A stretch of 41,775 nucleotides of DNA from UBA9619 sp964630665 (GTDB lineage Bacteria > Pseudomonadota > Gammaproteobacteria > Arenicellales > UBA868). The stretch is from NCBI GenBank assembly GCA_964630665.1, contig CAZVVN010000026.1, positions 1 to 41,775 of the forward strand. The letters run 5' to 3'. Numbering within the stretch: position 1 is the stretch's first letter; every line of letters starts with the position of its first letter. Positions 15,101-23,977 of this stretch are shown here, piece after piece. Made by a program: the position numbers and the translations under genes. The notes beneath the pieces were generated by a model. The model did no database searches. It saw only the letters and a program-made list of their open reading frames with translations, and had not been told where the DNA came from.

Positions 15101-16012
15101 ATGGGTGAGAAGCTCTCGATCACACTGCTGGGTACCGGATGTCCTTCGGTCAGCACAACCCGCTATGGGCCGGCCAATCTCGTCCACTGCGGTGAGATGA
15201 CGTTGCTGGTCGACGTCGGCTCTGGTGCCACCCAGCGCCTGGTGGGTTGCGGCACAAGCGGTGCTGCAATCGATGCATTGCTGATTACCCACATCCACAC
15301 AGATCATCTGGTCGACCTTTATCAGTTCATCATCACTTCCTGGCACCAGAATCGGGACCGGAAACAGGTGATCTACGGGCCACCCGGAATACGCGAATTC
15401 GTCGATGCAACCATGGCAGTATGGGCTAGTGAACGGGAACTCCGAATCAGGTGGGAGAAACGCGCTTCACTGGCCGCCTTCGATATAGAGGTACATGAAC
15501 TCGACAACGAAGGTTTGATCCTGGACCAGGCCGGTGGCCGCGTCAGTGTAGTGAAGGTAGAACACCAGCCGGTCGAGCCCGCTTTCGGGTTTGTCTTTGA
15601 GGCAGGTGGCAGGAAACTCGTTGTGAGCGGAGATACCCGTTACTGCGACAACCTGGTGCGGGCAGCACAGGGTGCCGACCTTGTGGTTCATGAGGTCTTT
15701 GTTCATGGGCAGATGCCGGTGAAAGGCACACGGACGGAGGAGGGTCTGGCCAACGTAGCCGCCTACCATACGGCCAGCACCGATGTGGGAAAAGTTGCTG
15801 CCCGGGCTGGTGCGGGCTGCTTGCTGCTGACCCATATTGTGCCCCCTGATGCCGACCGGTTCAGCTTGCTGAGTGAGGCCCGTGCTGAATTTGATGGTCC
15901 AGTCATCGTGGGCGAGGACCTGATGACGGTTGATCTTGTTGAAGGTACCGTATGCCATGGCAGCGTGACTTTTGCCCTGCCGTCTGTGAAACCGGGCAAG
16001 AGAACCGGATAG
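15101..16012 (+). CDS. Metallo-beta-lactamase-fold hydrolase (RNase Z/AtsA-like)
   Basis: A 303-residue MBL-fold protein. LLGTGCPSVSTTRYGP lies near the N-terminus, as in RNase Z-like and arylsulfatase AtsA-like members. The metal motif H64-x-H66-x-D68-H69 (THIHTDH) is complete, with a further metal ligand in SGDTRYCDN, HEVF, and a final His in LLTHIVPPD. Two metals would hydrolyse an ester, thioester, lactone or phosphodiester. The ATG at 15101 is preferred because AGGAG (15087-15091) lies nine bases before it; the in-frame GTG at 15095 would be only three bases away. It follows the ligase after 62 bases and precedes the SMP-30-family gene by nine. A tRNA-processing role is unlikely in this catabolic context, but the substrate is unknown. 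Confidence 0.87.
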   Translation: MGEKLSITLLGTGCPSVSTTRYGPANLVHCGEMTLLVDVGSGATQRLVGCGTSGAAIDALLITHIHTDHLVDLYQFIITSWHQNRDRKQVIYGPPGIREFVDATMAVWASERELRIRWEKRASLAAFDIEVHELDNEGLILDQAGGRVSVVKVEHQPVEPAFGFVFEAGGRKLVVSGDTRYCDNLVRAAQGADLVVHEVFVHGQMPVKGTRTEEGLANVAAYHTASTDVGKVAARAGAGCLLLTHIVPPDADRFSLLSEARAEFDGPVIVGEDLMTVDLVEGTVCHGSVTFALPSVKPGKRTG

Positions 16013-16021
16013 GCCTATATC

Positions 16022-16927
16022 TTGTCGGTTCTTGAACCCGGACTGTCGGCAGCGGTCGATGATGAGATCGTGTGCCTGTGGTCTGGCGCTGCTGTCGTCG
16101 GAGAAGGTCCTATCTGGATTGCAGAGCAAGCCGCCCTGTACTGGGTCGATATCGATGGTTGCCGCGCCCACCGTTATACGCTAACGAACGCTAACGTAGC
16201 CACCTGGTCACTGGTGGAAAAAACGGGTTGGCTACTGCCGTGCGAAGGGCGCAGCGAATTCATCGCCGGCTGCAAGTCCGGAATCTATCTTATTGACCTT
16301 GATTCCGGTGAGCGAACATTTCTCTTTGATCCGGAACCTAACTTGCCGGGTAACCGGTTCAATGATGCCAAGGTGGATCCAGGAGGGTGTATCTGGGCAG
16401 GTTCGATGAACGATGGCGGTGATGAGAAAACCGGCTGGTTGTATCGTATCGAATCAAATCTTATTTACAGTCGATGCGACGGCCCCTACGCCGTGACCAA
16501 TGGCCCAGCGATTTCCCCCGATGGCAGTGTGCTTTATCATGTTGACACACTCGGCGGTACGGTTTACGCATTCGATAAGCAAAAGGATGGTACGCTGAAT
16601 AACCGCCGGGTGTTCGCTCAGATAGATCCGGTGCACGGTAGTCCGGATGGGTTGACAGTTGATGCGCTCGGATACATCTGGCTAGCCCACTTTGGTGGCA
16701 GTCGAATCACACGAATCGCTCCAGATGGCAAGATAGAGGGTGTAGTCAAACTGCCGGCCCCGCAGGTAACAAGCTGTACGTTCGGAGGGCCGGATATGAA
16801 CCTGTTGTTTATCACCACAGCGGCGCGAAACGTCGATCTTGCTCGTTACCCTCTAGCGGGTGGGTTGTTTTGCCTTAAGACCAACGTCAAAGGGCTGCCG
16901 GGTACGCGCTTCAAGCTAGTTCTGTGA
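16022..16927 (+). CDS. SMP-30/gluconolactonase-family protein
   Basis: A 301-residue six-bladed beta-propeller of the SMP-30/LRE family, calcium- or zinc-dependent lactonases. Metal ligands expected for the family are present: E28 in GEGPIW, N160 in TNGPAISPDG and D209 in GSPDGLTVD. N111 and N114 in GNRFNDAKVD line the site. There is no signal peptide, so it is cytoplasmic. The start appears to be TTG at 16022, nine bases after the MBL stop. No ATG lies nearby, and the next recognisable family motif begins at residue 27. Lactonases of this kind open sugar lactones or other gamma/delta-lactones. Next to the MBL hydrolase and the sulfatase it may serve sugar-acid or lactone use; the pathway cannot be named. 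Confidence 0.87.
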   Translation: MSVLEPGLSAAVDDEIVCLWSGAAVVGEGPIWIAEQAALYWVDIDGCRAHRYTLTNANVATWSLVEKTGWLLPCEGRSEFIAGCKSGIYLIDLDSGERTFLFDPEPNLPGNRFNDAKVDPGGCIWAGSMNDGGDEKTGWLYRIESNLIYSRCDGPYAVTNGPAISPDGSVLYHVDTLGGTVYAFDKQKDGTLNNRRVFAQIDPVHGSPDGLTVDALGYIWLAHFGGSRITRIAPDGKIEGVVKLPAPQVTSCTFGGPDMNLLFITTAARNVDLARYPLAGGLFCLKTNVKGLPGTRFKLVL

Positions 16928-17018
16928 ACACTACAACCTGACATTTCTCCGTCGCCACTGCGGCTCTCATGAAGGCAGGCGGCTCGTAGTTGGCGAACTC
17001 TAATACCGCCGGGGAGCC

Positions 17019-17046
17019 CTGACTGAGTTCGCGGGGTCGCTATAAT
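17019..17046 (+). promoter_or_regulatory. Promoter placed for a leaderless sulfatase transcript
   Basis: A perfect -10 box TATAAT (17041-17046) is preceded, after a 16-base spacer, by CTGACT, which matches the -35 consensus at four of six positions. The expected start point, six to seven bases after the -10 box, coincides with the A of the ATG at 17053. No Shine-Dalgarno sequence is present. Confidence 0.45.
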
Positions 17047-17052
17047 CACCGC

Positions 17053-18624
17053 ATGCCGGAAGTACGGAACATCCTGTTCATCATGGCCGATCAACTCCGG
17101 GCCGACTACCTGGGTTGCTACGGTCATCCATCGCTGCAGACACCGAATATCGATGCCCTGGCGGGGCGGGGTGTGCGGTTTCAACGGGCCTATTGCAACG
17201 CACCAATCTGTGGGCCGTCGCGGATGTCTTTCTATACCGGCCGCAGTATGGCCAGTCATGGCTGTGCCTACAATCGGGTGCCGATTCGAGTTGACGAGTG
17301 GACGTTGAGCGACTACCTGCGCGCCGAAGGATTGCGCTCTGCACTGGTCGGCAAGACCCACTTCGGTGCCAATCCGACCGACATCGATCGGCTGCACTTG
17401 TCTAGCGGTGGTCAGCCGGGTGCTTACGTTCTGCAGTGTGGCTTCGAGCCCTACGAGCGCGACGATGGCCTGCATCCAATGGGCTCGTTCGATCCCAACC
17501 TGCGCTACAACCGTTATCTTCGTGAGCAGGGCTATGAAGCTGAGAACCCGTGGAACGACTTTGCCAATTCGGCCATGGATGAGAACGGTGAGTTGGTCAG
17601 TGGCTTCTATATGCGGAACGCCCATCTGCCGGCACGCGTATCAGCCGAACATTCCGAAACGGCCTACATGACCGGTCGCGCCATCGATTTTGTGCGTGAG
17701 GCTGGTGACAATCCCTGGAGCTTGCACCTGAGCTACATCAAGCCGCATTGGCCGTACATGGCACCGGCGCCATACCACGACCTCTACGGTCCAGAGGACG
17801 TTCTGCCAGCGGTGCGCTCTAACCGGGAGAAAGATTCTCCCCATCCGGTTGTCGCGGCATTCATGAACCATGGCGAGAGCATCGTGCTGTCAAGCCCGTC
17901 AGCTCGCGAACACGTGATTCCGACCTATATGGGGCTGATCAAAGAAATTGATGAGCAAATCGGGCGGCTGATCGGTGTGCTGTCGGAACTGGGGCGAATT
18001 GACGATACCCTGATTGTGCTGACCAGTGACCATGGCGATTATCTGGGGGATCACTGGCTCGGTGAAAAGGAACTCTTTCATGAGCCGTCCGTGAGAATCC
18101 CATTGATCGTGGTCGATCCCTCCGCTGCCGCCGATGAAACACGCGGCTTGGAATCTTTGGCGCTGGTTGAAGGCATAGACCTGATCCCGACATTTATCGA
18201 GGCACTTGCCGGTGACCCGGAAAAACCCTGGCTGGAAGGGGACTCGTTTCTGGGTGTGTTGCGAAATAGTAAATACCGACCGCGCGATTACGCGGTGTCG
18301 GAAATGGATTTCTTTGCCAGAAAAGCGCGACTGGAACTGGGGCTGCCGGCGGATAAGGCAAAAGCCTGGATGGTGCGTACGGAGTGGTGGAAATACATTT
18401 TTCACGAAAGCTTCGATCCGCAGCTGTTTGATCTGGAGAACGACCCCGAGGAGTTGATCGACAGAGCTGCGGACCCTGCTTGCAGCAGTGTCTTGACCGA
18501 ACATCGAGAACGCTTGTTTGAATGGTTTCGTGAGCGAAAGTCAACGGTGACGGTCGATTACGAGTATCTGGAGAACAGGCATCAGTTTGCGACCCGCGGC
18601 GGATTTATATTTGGCGAGTGGTAA
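17053..18624 (+). CDS. Sulfatase / phosphonate monoester hydrolase-family enzyme
   Basis: A 523-residue alkaline-phosphatase-superfamily hydrolase. The N-terminal metal site is in IMADQLRADYLG (D13). The formylglycine motif C53-G-P-S-R57 followed by MSFYTGR fits C-x-P-S-R, in which Cys is matured to formylglycine. Later come LSYIKPHWPY, a second metal site TSDHGDYLGDH and a KELFHEPSVRIPL segment. Length and the segments APYHDLYGPED and DPELxD-like FDLENDPEELID resemble the phosphonate-monoesterase/arylsulfatase branch, so both sulfate and phosph(on)ate esters are possible. No signal peptide is seen, so the protein is cytoplasmic. It needs a formylglycine-generating enzyme from elsewhere in the genome, as none is in the window. 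A promoter abuts the ATG (see 17019-17046). Confidence 0.9.
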   Translation: MPEVRNILFIMADQLRADYLGCYGHPSLQTPNIDALAGRGVRFQRAYCNAPICGPSRMSFYTGRSMASHGCAYNRVPIRVDEWTLSDYLRAEGLRSALVGKTHFGANPTDIDRLHLSSGGQPGAYVLQCGFEPYERDDGLHPMGSFDPNLRYNRYLREQGYEAENPWNDFANSAMDENGELVSGFYMRNAHLPARVSAEHSETAYMTGRAIDFVREAGDNPWSLHLSYIKPHWPYMAPAPYHDLYGPEDVLPAVRSNREKDSPHPVVAAFMNHGESIVLSSPSAREHVIPTYMGLIKEIDEQIGRLIGVLSELGRIDDTLIVLTSDHGDYLGDHWLGEKELFHEPSVRIPLIVVDPSAAADETRGLESLALVEGIDLIPTFIEALAGDPEKPWLEGDSFLGVLRNSKYRPRDYAVSEMDFFARKARLELGLPADKAKAWMVRTEWWKYIFHESFDPQLFDLENDPEELIDRAADPACSSVLTEHRERLFEWFRERKSTVTVDYEYLENRHQFATRGGFIFGEW

Positions 18625-18709
18625 GAGAAAACTGTCGGGTGCGGATAGGAGCCTGACCTGATCCGAGTCCGATGCCTGAAGCCGGAGTGAGTCTCAAGGA
18701 GGACAACTT

Positions 18710-20305
18710 ATGATCTATACCAGTGAGCGTGAGGATTTCGAACTGACGGTGCCGGATATTCCAGTAACGGAATACACGTTAAGACACGCCGAGCGTCTGG
18801 CCGATAAACCGGCGCTGATTGACGGGCCCTCAGGACGGACTCTGACCTACGGTGAATTGGCCGCTGGAATCCGAATGGCGGCGACAGGTCTTGCAGCGCG
18901 CGGCATGGGCAAGGGTGACGTAATGGGGATCTACTGTCCCAATATTCCTGAGTACTCGCTGATCTTCAATGCGGTGGCATCGCTGGGTGGAGTCAACACT
19001 ACGGTAAACCCGCTTTATACCGCCGGGGAACTCGCCAAGCAGCTCAACGATGCAAATGCGCGTTTTCTGGTGACGGTGCCGCTGTTTCTGGACAAGGCGC
19101 TGGAGGCCGCTGGCAAATCCGCGGTCGAGGAAGTCTTCGTGTTCGGTGAAGGCCAGGGCGCGACACCGTTCACTGAACTTTTGTCAGCAGGCGATGACCC
19201 GCCGCTGGTCGAAATCGATACCAAGAACGACCTGGTGGTCCTGCCGTATTCCAGCGGCACAACAGGTCTGCCCAAGGGCGTGATGCTGACCCACCATAAC
19301 CTGGTGGCCAATCTCTGTCAGATCAAAGGCTTCGAAGCGCAAGAGAGAATGGGAGAGGACCAGATCATTCTGGCGATGCTGCCGTTTTTCCACATCTACG
19401 GCATGATCGTGGTCATGAAACTCGCCCTCGCAGGTGGTGCAACCGTGGTCAGCATGCCGCGCTTTGATATGCAGGAGTTCCTTGACCTGATCCAGAAGTA
19501 CAAGGTGACGCTACTGCCGCTGGTGCCGCCGGTGGTGCTCGGGTTGGCCAAGAGTCCGCTACTCGAGCAGTATGATCTTTCCACTGTGCAATCGATATTC
19601 TGCGGTGCGGCACCGCTTGGCAGCGAGTTGTCCGACGAGGCCAGCAAAAGAATGGGTTGCCCGGTCATGCAGGGCTACGGTATGACCGAGGCGAGTCCCG
19701 TGACCCATCTGTCGTCAATGGATCCGGACCAGGGTCGTTCCGGATCCATCGGCAAGGTTGTTCCAGGAACAGAAGTGCGGCTGGTCGATCCGGAAACCGG
19801 CAGGGATGTCGACAAGGGCGCGGATGGTGAACTCTGGATCCGTGGCCCACAGATCATGCGAGGATACCTGAAACAACCCGAAGCAACAGCCGAGAGTATC
19901 GATGCTGATGGGTGGTACCACTCGGGTGACATCGGCTGTGTGGATGACGACGGGTTCTTCTTTATCGTCGACCGTGTCAAGGAACTGATCAAGTACAAGG
20001 CCATGCAGGTCAGTCCCGCCGAACTCGAAGCGTTGCTGGTCACCCACCCTGACGTGGCCGACGCAGCGGTGATCCCGAGCCCTGATGAGGAGGCTGGCGA
20101 GATTCCCAAGGGCATCGTGGTGCTCAAAGACCCCGCGGCTGCTGATGACAAGGTAGCTGAAGCCATCATGGCATTCGTGGCCGGCAAGGTCGCGCCACAC
20201 AAGCGGGTGCGAGCGCTGGAGTTTGCCGAGCAGATTCCCAAATCAGCCTCCGGAAAGATACTTCGCCGGGTGCTGGTAGATCAGGAGCGGGGCGCTAGTG
20301 GATAG
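18710..20305 (+). CDS. 4-coumarate-CoA ligase-like AMP-dependent synthetase
   Basis: A 531-residue adenylate-forming enzyme. The P-loop PYSSGTTGLPKGVMLTHHN begins near residue 179, then MLPFFHIYGM, QGYGMTEASPVTH, WYHSGDIGCVDDDGF, VDRVKELIKYKAMQVSP, and the C-terminal Lys motif SASGKILRR. The SSGTTGLPKGV and KYKxxQVxPAELE blocks are hallmarks of the 4-coumarate-CoA-ligase/luciferase group, which activates phenylpropenoic and fatty acids. A strong AAGGAGG precedes the ATG at 18710. It stands 85 bases after the sulfatase and 96 bases before the peptide-type ABC importer. It is the third CoA ligase within 12 kb, so the region appears to use several different acids. Confidence 0.92.
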   Translation: MIYTSEREDFELTVPDIPVTEYTLRHAERLADKPALIDGPSGRTLTYGELAAGIRMAATGLAARGMGKGDVMGIYCPNIPEYSLIFNAVASLGGVNTTVNPLYTAGELAKQLNDANARFLVTVPLFLDKALEAAGKSAVEEVFVFGEGQGATPFTELLSAGDDPPLVEIDTKNDLVVLPYSSGTTGLPKGVMLTHHNLVANLCQIKGFEAQERMGEDQIILAMLPFFHIYGMIVVMKLALAGGATVVSMPRFDMQEFLDLIQKYKVTLLPLVPPVVLGLAKSPLLEQYDLSTVQSIFCGAAPLGSELSDEASKRMGCPVMQGYGMTEASPVTHLSSMDPDQGRSGSIGKVVPGTEVRLVDPETGRDVDKGADGELWIRGPQIMRGYLKQPEATAESIDADGWYHSGDIGCVDDDGFFFIVDRVKELIKYKAMQVSPAELEALLVTHPDVADAAVIPSPDEEAGEIPKGIVVLKDPAAADDKVAEAIMAFVAGKVAPHKRVRALEFAEQIPKSASGKILRRVLVDQERGASG

Positions 20306-20401
20306 TGTGACCAAAAGCTTGCAATGCGGTGAGATTCTGACAACAATGAACGCGGATCGGGCTCTTGGTCCGTTTAGATATTTATAACTCGAAGGAGGCC
20401 T

Positions 20402-21985
20402 ATGATGAGAATTTGGAACAAGATTGCTGTGGGGCTGTGCGCTGCTGTCATCGCACTGTCCTCGACCGTGCTGCAGGCAGATACGCCTAAAAGTGGTGGC
20501 ACGCTGATCATGTCACTCGGGGCGACGCCTCGGCACCTTAACCCTGCTGTGCAGTCCGGTATCACCACCGGGGCGCCGGGCGCGCAGCTGTTTGCGACTT
20601 TGCTTCGGTTTGACGACAAGTGGAACCCGCATCCCTATCTGGCCAAATCATGGCAGGTGTCTGACGATTCGCTGACCGTTACATTTAATCTTGTCGAGGG
20701 GGCAACATTCCATGATGGCACAGCCATAACATCTAAGGACGTTGCTTTTTCAATTAAGACCATTAAGGCCAATCATCCTTTTAAAACGATGTTTGCTGCG
20801 GTAAACGCTGTAGAAACGCCAGATGCGAACACAGCGGTATTCAAGTTGTCCAAGCCTCATCCGGCCCTGCTGTTAGCGCTTTCCTCGCAACTGGGATCGA
20901 TCATTCCCGAGCATATTTATGGTGACGGCCAGGATCCGAAGAAACACCCACGTAACTCTGAGAACCTGGTCGGATCAGGCCCCTTCAAGCTGGTTGAATT
21001 TGTCCGGGATCAGCATGTCATCATGGAACGAAACGAGAATTTCTTTGTCGAAGGGCGCCCATACCTCGACAAGATCGTCTGGCGGATCATCAGAGATCCA
21101 TCAGCTCGGTCTCTCGGTAGAGAGAACGGTGAAATCCTCATGTCTGCGTTTGAGTCTACGCCTCAGGACATCCTGCATTCCAAGGGCGTTGAGCACCTGA
21201 CCGTGACAGACCAAGGTTATGCTGCGATTGGCCCGATCAATTGGCTGGCGTTCAATACCAAGAGCGAGCCTACCAGCGACGTGCGGGTCCGGCAGGCCAT
21301 TGCCTATGCCATAGATCGGAATTTTCTGGTTGACGCACTTACCCAGGGGACTGCAAGACCGGCCTATACCGGAATTCATCCCGACAGCATTTTCAACGAG
21401 CCCGATGTTGCGCGCTATGACCTCGATATTGACAAGGCCAATGCGATTCTCGATGAAGCGGGTTACACGCGTGGTAGTGACGGTATACGTTTCCCGCTGA
21501 CCATAGACTACGGGTGGCCGAGTGCTAAGCCGTGGGCCGAGTACACGAAGCCGCAGTTGAAGAAGATCGGTATCGATGTCACGGTTCGAACCTCCGCCGG
21601 GTTTCCAGCCTGGGCGAAAACCGTTTCGAACTGGGAATTCGACATGACCGTAGATGTGGTCTTCAACTGGGGTGATCCGGTGATCGGTGTGCATCGCACA
21701 TATCTTTGCGACAACGCCAAGAAGGGCGTGATCTGGTCCAACACCCAGCAGTACTGCAATCCCGACGTTGATGCGATTCTTGTAAAGGCCGGGCAGGAGA
21801 ACGACCAGCAGAAGCGAATCGCTCTCTACTCTGAGGCCCAGAAGGTCATCGCAGAGGACGTGCCGATCTACTTTACGAACACTGTGCCTTACCACACGAT
21901 CTACAATCACACCAAGGTCGGGAATCCACCAGCAACGATATGGGGGACCTGTTCTCCGTTGGACGAGGTTTACCTGAAGGATTGA
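20402..21985 (+). CDS. Peptide/opine/nickel-type ABC transporter substrate-binding protein
   Basis: A 527-residue periplasmic binding protein of solute-binding family 5 (DppA/OppA class). Residues 1-24 are a Sec signal peptide (basic start, hydrophobic core, ending VLQA before DTPKSG), with no lipobox. Family blocks include GGTLIMSLG, LAKSWQVSDDSLTVTFNL, GATFHDGTAITSKDVAFSI, GSGPFKLVEF, NENFF and RQAIAYAIDR. The strong GAAGGAGG right before the ATG pair (20402/20405) points to high expression. The ligand may be a peptide, opine or another amide; sequence alone does not decide. Four further genes downstream complete the importer. A perfect hairpin follows the stop codon and probably sets the ratio of binding protein to permease. 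Confidence 0.92.
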   Translation: MMRIWNKIAVGLCAAVIALSSTVLQADTPKSGGTLIMSLGATPRHLNPAVQSGITTGAPGAQLFATLLRFDDKWNPHPYLAKSWQVSDDSLTVTFNLVEGATFHDGTAITSKDVAFSIKTIKANHPFKTMFAAVNAVETPDANTAVFKLSKPHPALLLALSSQLGSIIPEHIYGDGQDPKKHPRNSENLVGSGPFKLVEFVRDQHVIMERNENFFVEGRPYLDKIVWRIIRDPSARSLGRENGEILMSAFESTPQDILHSKGVEHLTVTDQGYAAIGPINWLAFNTKSEPTSDVRVRQAIAYAIDRNFLVDALTQGTARPAYTGIHPDSIFNEPDVARYDLDIDKANAILDEAGYTRGSDGIRFPLTIDYGWPSAKPWAEYTKPQLKKIGIDVTVRTSAGFPAWAKTVSNWEFDMTVDVVFNWGDPVIGVHRTYLCDNAKKGVIWSNTQQYCNPDVDAILVKAGQENDQQKRIALYSEAQKVIAEDVPIYFTNTVPYHTIYNHTKVGNPPATIWGTCSPLDEVYLKD

Positions 21986-22011
21986 CCTTAGGTCGGATGG
22001 CTGTGTTTCTG

Positions 22012-22042
22012 GAAATGCCTGCTGCCTGACAGCAGGCATTTC
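22012..22042 (+). terminator. Perfect 13-bp hairpin after binding-protein gene
   Basis: Stem GAAATGCCTGCTG (22012-22024), loop CCTGA, stem CAGCAGGCATTTC (22030-22042). It begins 26 bases after the binding-protein stop and ends 35 bases before the first permease. There is no T-run after it, so it is more likely a partial attenuator or an mRNA 3'-end stabiliser than a full terminator. Confidence 0.7.
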
Positions 22043-22077
22043 TACTTCGACTGTAGCTTTCCATCAGCAAGAACACT

Positions 22078-23067
22078 ATGCAGTTCTTAACCATCACTCT
22101 GAAGCGCGCAGGGTTTGGCCTGGTCTTGCTCTTTGCAGTTCTGGTTCTTTGCTTCTTGTTGATGCACCTGGCTCCGGGCGACGTTGCAGACACTATCGCA
22201 CAGGATGCTGGCGGCTTGGACTCGGAAGCGATGGCCCAGATTCGTAAGGACTACGGCCTCGACCTTCCACTGTGGCAGCAGATGTTGAAATATTTCTCCA
22301 ACGTGGCACTGCTGGATCTGGGTTATTCGTTCTACTACAACCAACCCGTCACGACACTGATACTCGAAAAGTTACCTGCGACGTTGCTGTTGGTCATCAG
22401 CGCCCAGGTCGTGTCAATTGTTCTCGGTGTGCTGCTGGGTGTGATCGCGGCCCGTAGACCCAACGGGGTGACCAGTCACGTTGTCACAGTGCTCTCGCTT
22501 GTCGGCTACGCAGCGCCCGTGTTCTGGACGGGAATTATGCTGATCATTTTGTTCGCATCCATTTTCCCAATTTTTCCGATCGGCAACATGGTTGATATTT
22601 CTGTTGAGAGAGAAGGCTTTGCTTACATGTTGGATGTCCTCCATCATCTGGTCTTGCCGATGCTCACCCTGGGCTCGATTTTTCTCGCTCTTTACAGCCG
22701 CCTCGCGCGGGCCAGTATGCTGGACGTGCTGGGTTCAGATTACGTTCGAACCGCCCAGGCCAAAGGGTTATCTGAATTCCAGGTTGTTTTTAAGCACGCC
22801 CTACGCAATGCACTGCTGCCCGTCGTGACTACGGCAGGATTGGTGTTCTCGGGAATTGTCTCGGGTGCGGTGCTGGTGGAGACGGTCTTCAGCTGGCCTG
22901 GCCTGGGTACCTTGGCGGTTCAGTCTATCGTTGCACGGGATACCCCGACCATTCTTGGCATTCTGTTCTTTTCATCGTTGGTTGTTGTGGTCGCCAATCT
23001 GCTAACGGATATGGTCTATCGAGTCATCGATCCCCGAATCCAAACCTCCGAAGGCAGCCAGGTGTAG
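22078..23067 (+). CDS. ABC transporter permease, DppB type
   Basis: A 329-residue inner-membrane permease. The N-terminal helix (residues about 7-27) is followed by the HLAPGDVAD segment and five further hydrophobic stretches. The cytoplasmic coupling loop RTAQAKGLSEFQVVFKHALRN carries the EAA-loop signature that docks with the ATPase. The ending DMVYRVIDPRI is typical of DppB/OppB. It pairs with the DppC-type permease three bases downstream. Length and motif order are normal. The ATG at 22078 directly precedes the first membrane helix. It is separated from the binding-protein gene only by the hairpin region. Confidence 0.93.
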   Translation: MQFLTITLKRAGFGLVLLFAVLVLCFLLMHLAPGDVADTIAQDAGGLDSEAMAQIRKDYGLDLPLWQQMLKYFSNVALLDLGYSFYYNQPVTTLILEKLPATLLLVISAQVVSIVLGVLLGVIAARRPNGVTSHVVTVLSLVGYAAPVFWTGIMLIILFASIFPIFPIGNMVDISVEREGFAYMLDVLHHLVLPMLTLGSIFLALYSRLARASMLDVLGSDYVRTAQAKGLSEFQVVFKHALRNALLPVVTTAGLVFSGIVSGAVLVETVFSWPGLGTLAVQSIVARDTPTILGILFFSSLVVVVANLLTDMVYRVIDPRIQTSEGSQV

Positions 23068-23070
23068 TCG

Positions 23071-23970
23071 GTGACAAAAGACACACAACCGCAACACCTG
23101 CTCCGTTCTCAAGCTGCCCCAATCCCGGTGGAGCATCCCTTGATAGAGATCGTGCGTATGTTTTCTGCGAACTACGCGGCGGTCGCCGGGATGGGGATAC
23201 TGCTTGTAATCATTATGGTGTCGCTGGCCGGCCCTTTGTTCTATCCGACTGACCCTTTTGAGATGGTTTGGGTGCCGTTGAGCCGCCCGGGTGTCAAGGG
23301 GTTCTTGTTGGGGACTGATTATCTGGGTCGGGATCTTCTGGCACAGATTATCCACGGTGGTCGTGCGACTCTCGCGGTGGGCTGTGCAGCAGCCTTGCTG
23401 AGCGTTTTTATCGGTATCACTTTCGGCGCGCTGTCAGGGTTCTACCGTGGCTGGGTGGAAGAAGTTCTGATGCGGGTCACTGAGTTTTTCCAGGTGCTTC
23501 CAACGTTGTTGTTCTCCATGGTGCTGGTTGCTCTTTTTGGTGCCTCACTGCCCATGATCACCTTTGCCATCGGGATCGTCAGCTGGACCGGGGTAGCCCG
23601 AATCACGAGGGCAGAGTTCCTGAAAATACGGGAACTAGAATACGTAACGGCAGCGCGTTCAGGCGGTGCGAGGAACCTGAGCTTGATCTTCCGGGTCATA
23701 TTACCGAATGCGCTACCACCGATCGTCGTCCAGGCTGCGCTGCTGGTCGGTTTCGCGATTCTGTTTGAGGCGGGCCTCAGTTTTCTCGGCCTGAGCGACC
23801 CCAACGTCATGAGTTGGGGTGCGATTATGGGTAACAATCGGCCTTATATCCTCCAGCAGGGATTCACGATCATGTACCCCGGGTTGGCAATATTTATCAC
23901 CGTATTGTCGATTTCCCTGATCGGCGACGGCCTGAACGATGCGTTGAATCCCAAGCTGAGAAAACGCTGA
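23071..23970 (+). CDS. ABC transporter permease, DppC type
   Basis: A 299-residue partner permease of the peptide-type importer. It has a cytoplasmic N-terminus, a first membrane helix at about residues 35-52 (VAGMGILLVIIMVSLAGP), the GTDYLGRDLLAQIIHGGR segment that identifies DppC/OppC, and an EAA loop EYVTAARSGGARNLSLIF followed by ILPNALPPI. It ends GDGLNDALNPKLRKR, the usual DppC tail. The start is GTG at 23071, three bases after the DppB-type stop, implying coupled translation. It forms the heterodimeric pore with the DppB-type subunit. Confidence 0.93.
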   Translation: MTKDTQPQHLLRSQAAPIPVEHPLIEIVRMFSANYAAVAGMGILLVIIMVSLAGPLFYPTDPFEMVWVPLSRPGVKGFLLGTDYLGRDLLAQIIHGGRATLAVGCAAALLSVFIGITFGALSGFYRGWVEEVLMRVTEFFQVLPTLLFSMVLVALFGASLPMITFAIGIVSWTGVARITRAEFLKIRELEYVTAARSGGARNLSLIFRVILPNALPPIVVQAALLVGFAILFEAGLSFLGLSDPNVMSWGAIMGNNRPYILQQGFTIMYPGLAIFITVLSISLIGDGLNDALNPKLRKR

Positions 23971-23977
23971 ATTCCAG

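Noticed and set aside
20378..20387. Ten-base match ATATTTATAA shared with the palindrome at 2641-2650, upstream of the peptide importer
   Set aside because: The surrounding sequence at 20378 is not palindromic and the shared part is low-complexity AT, so a second MarR site is not supported.
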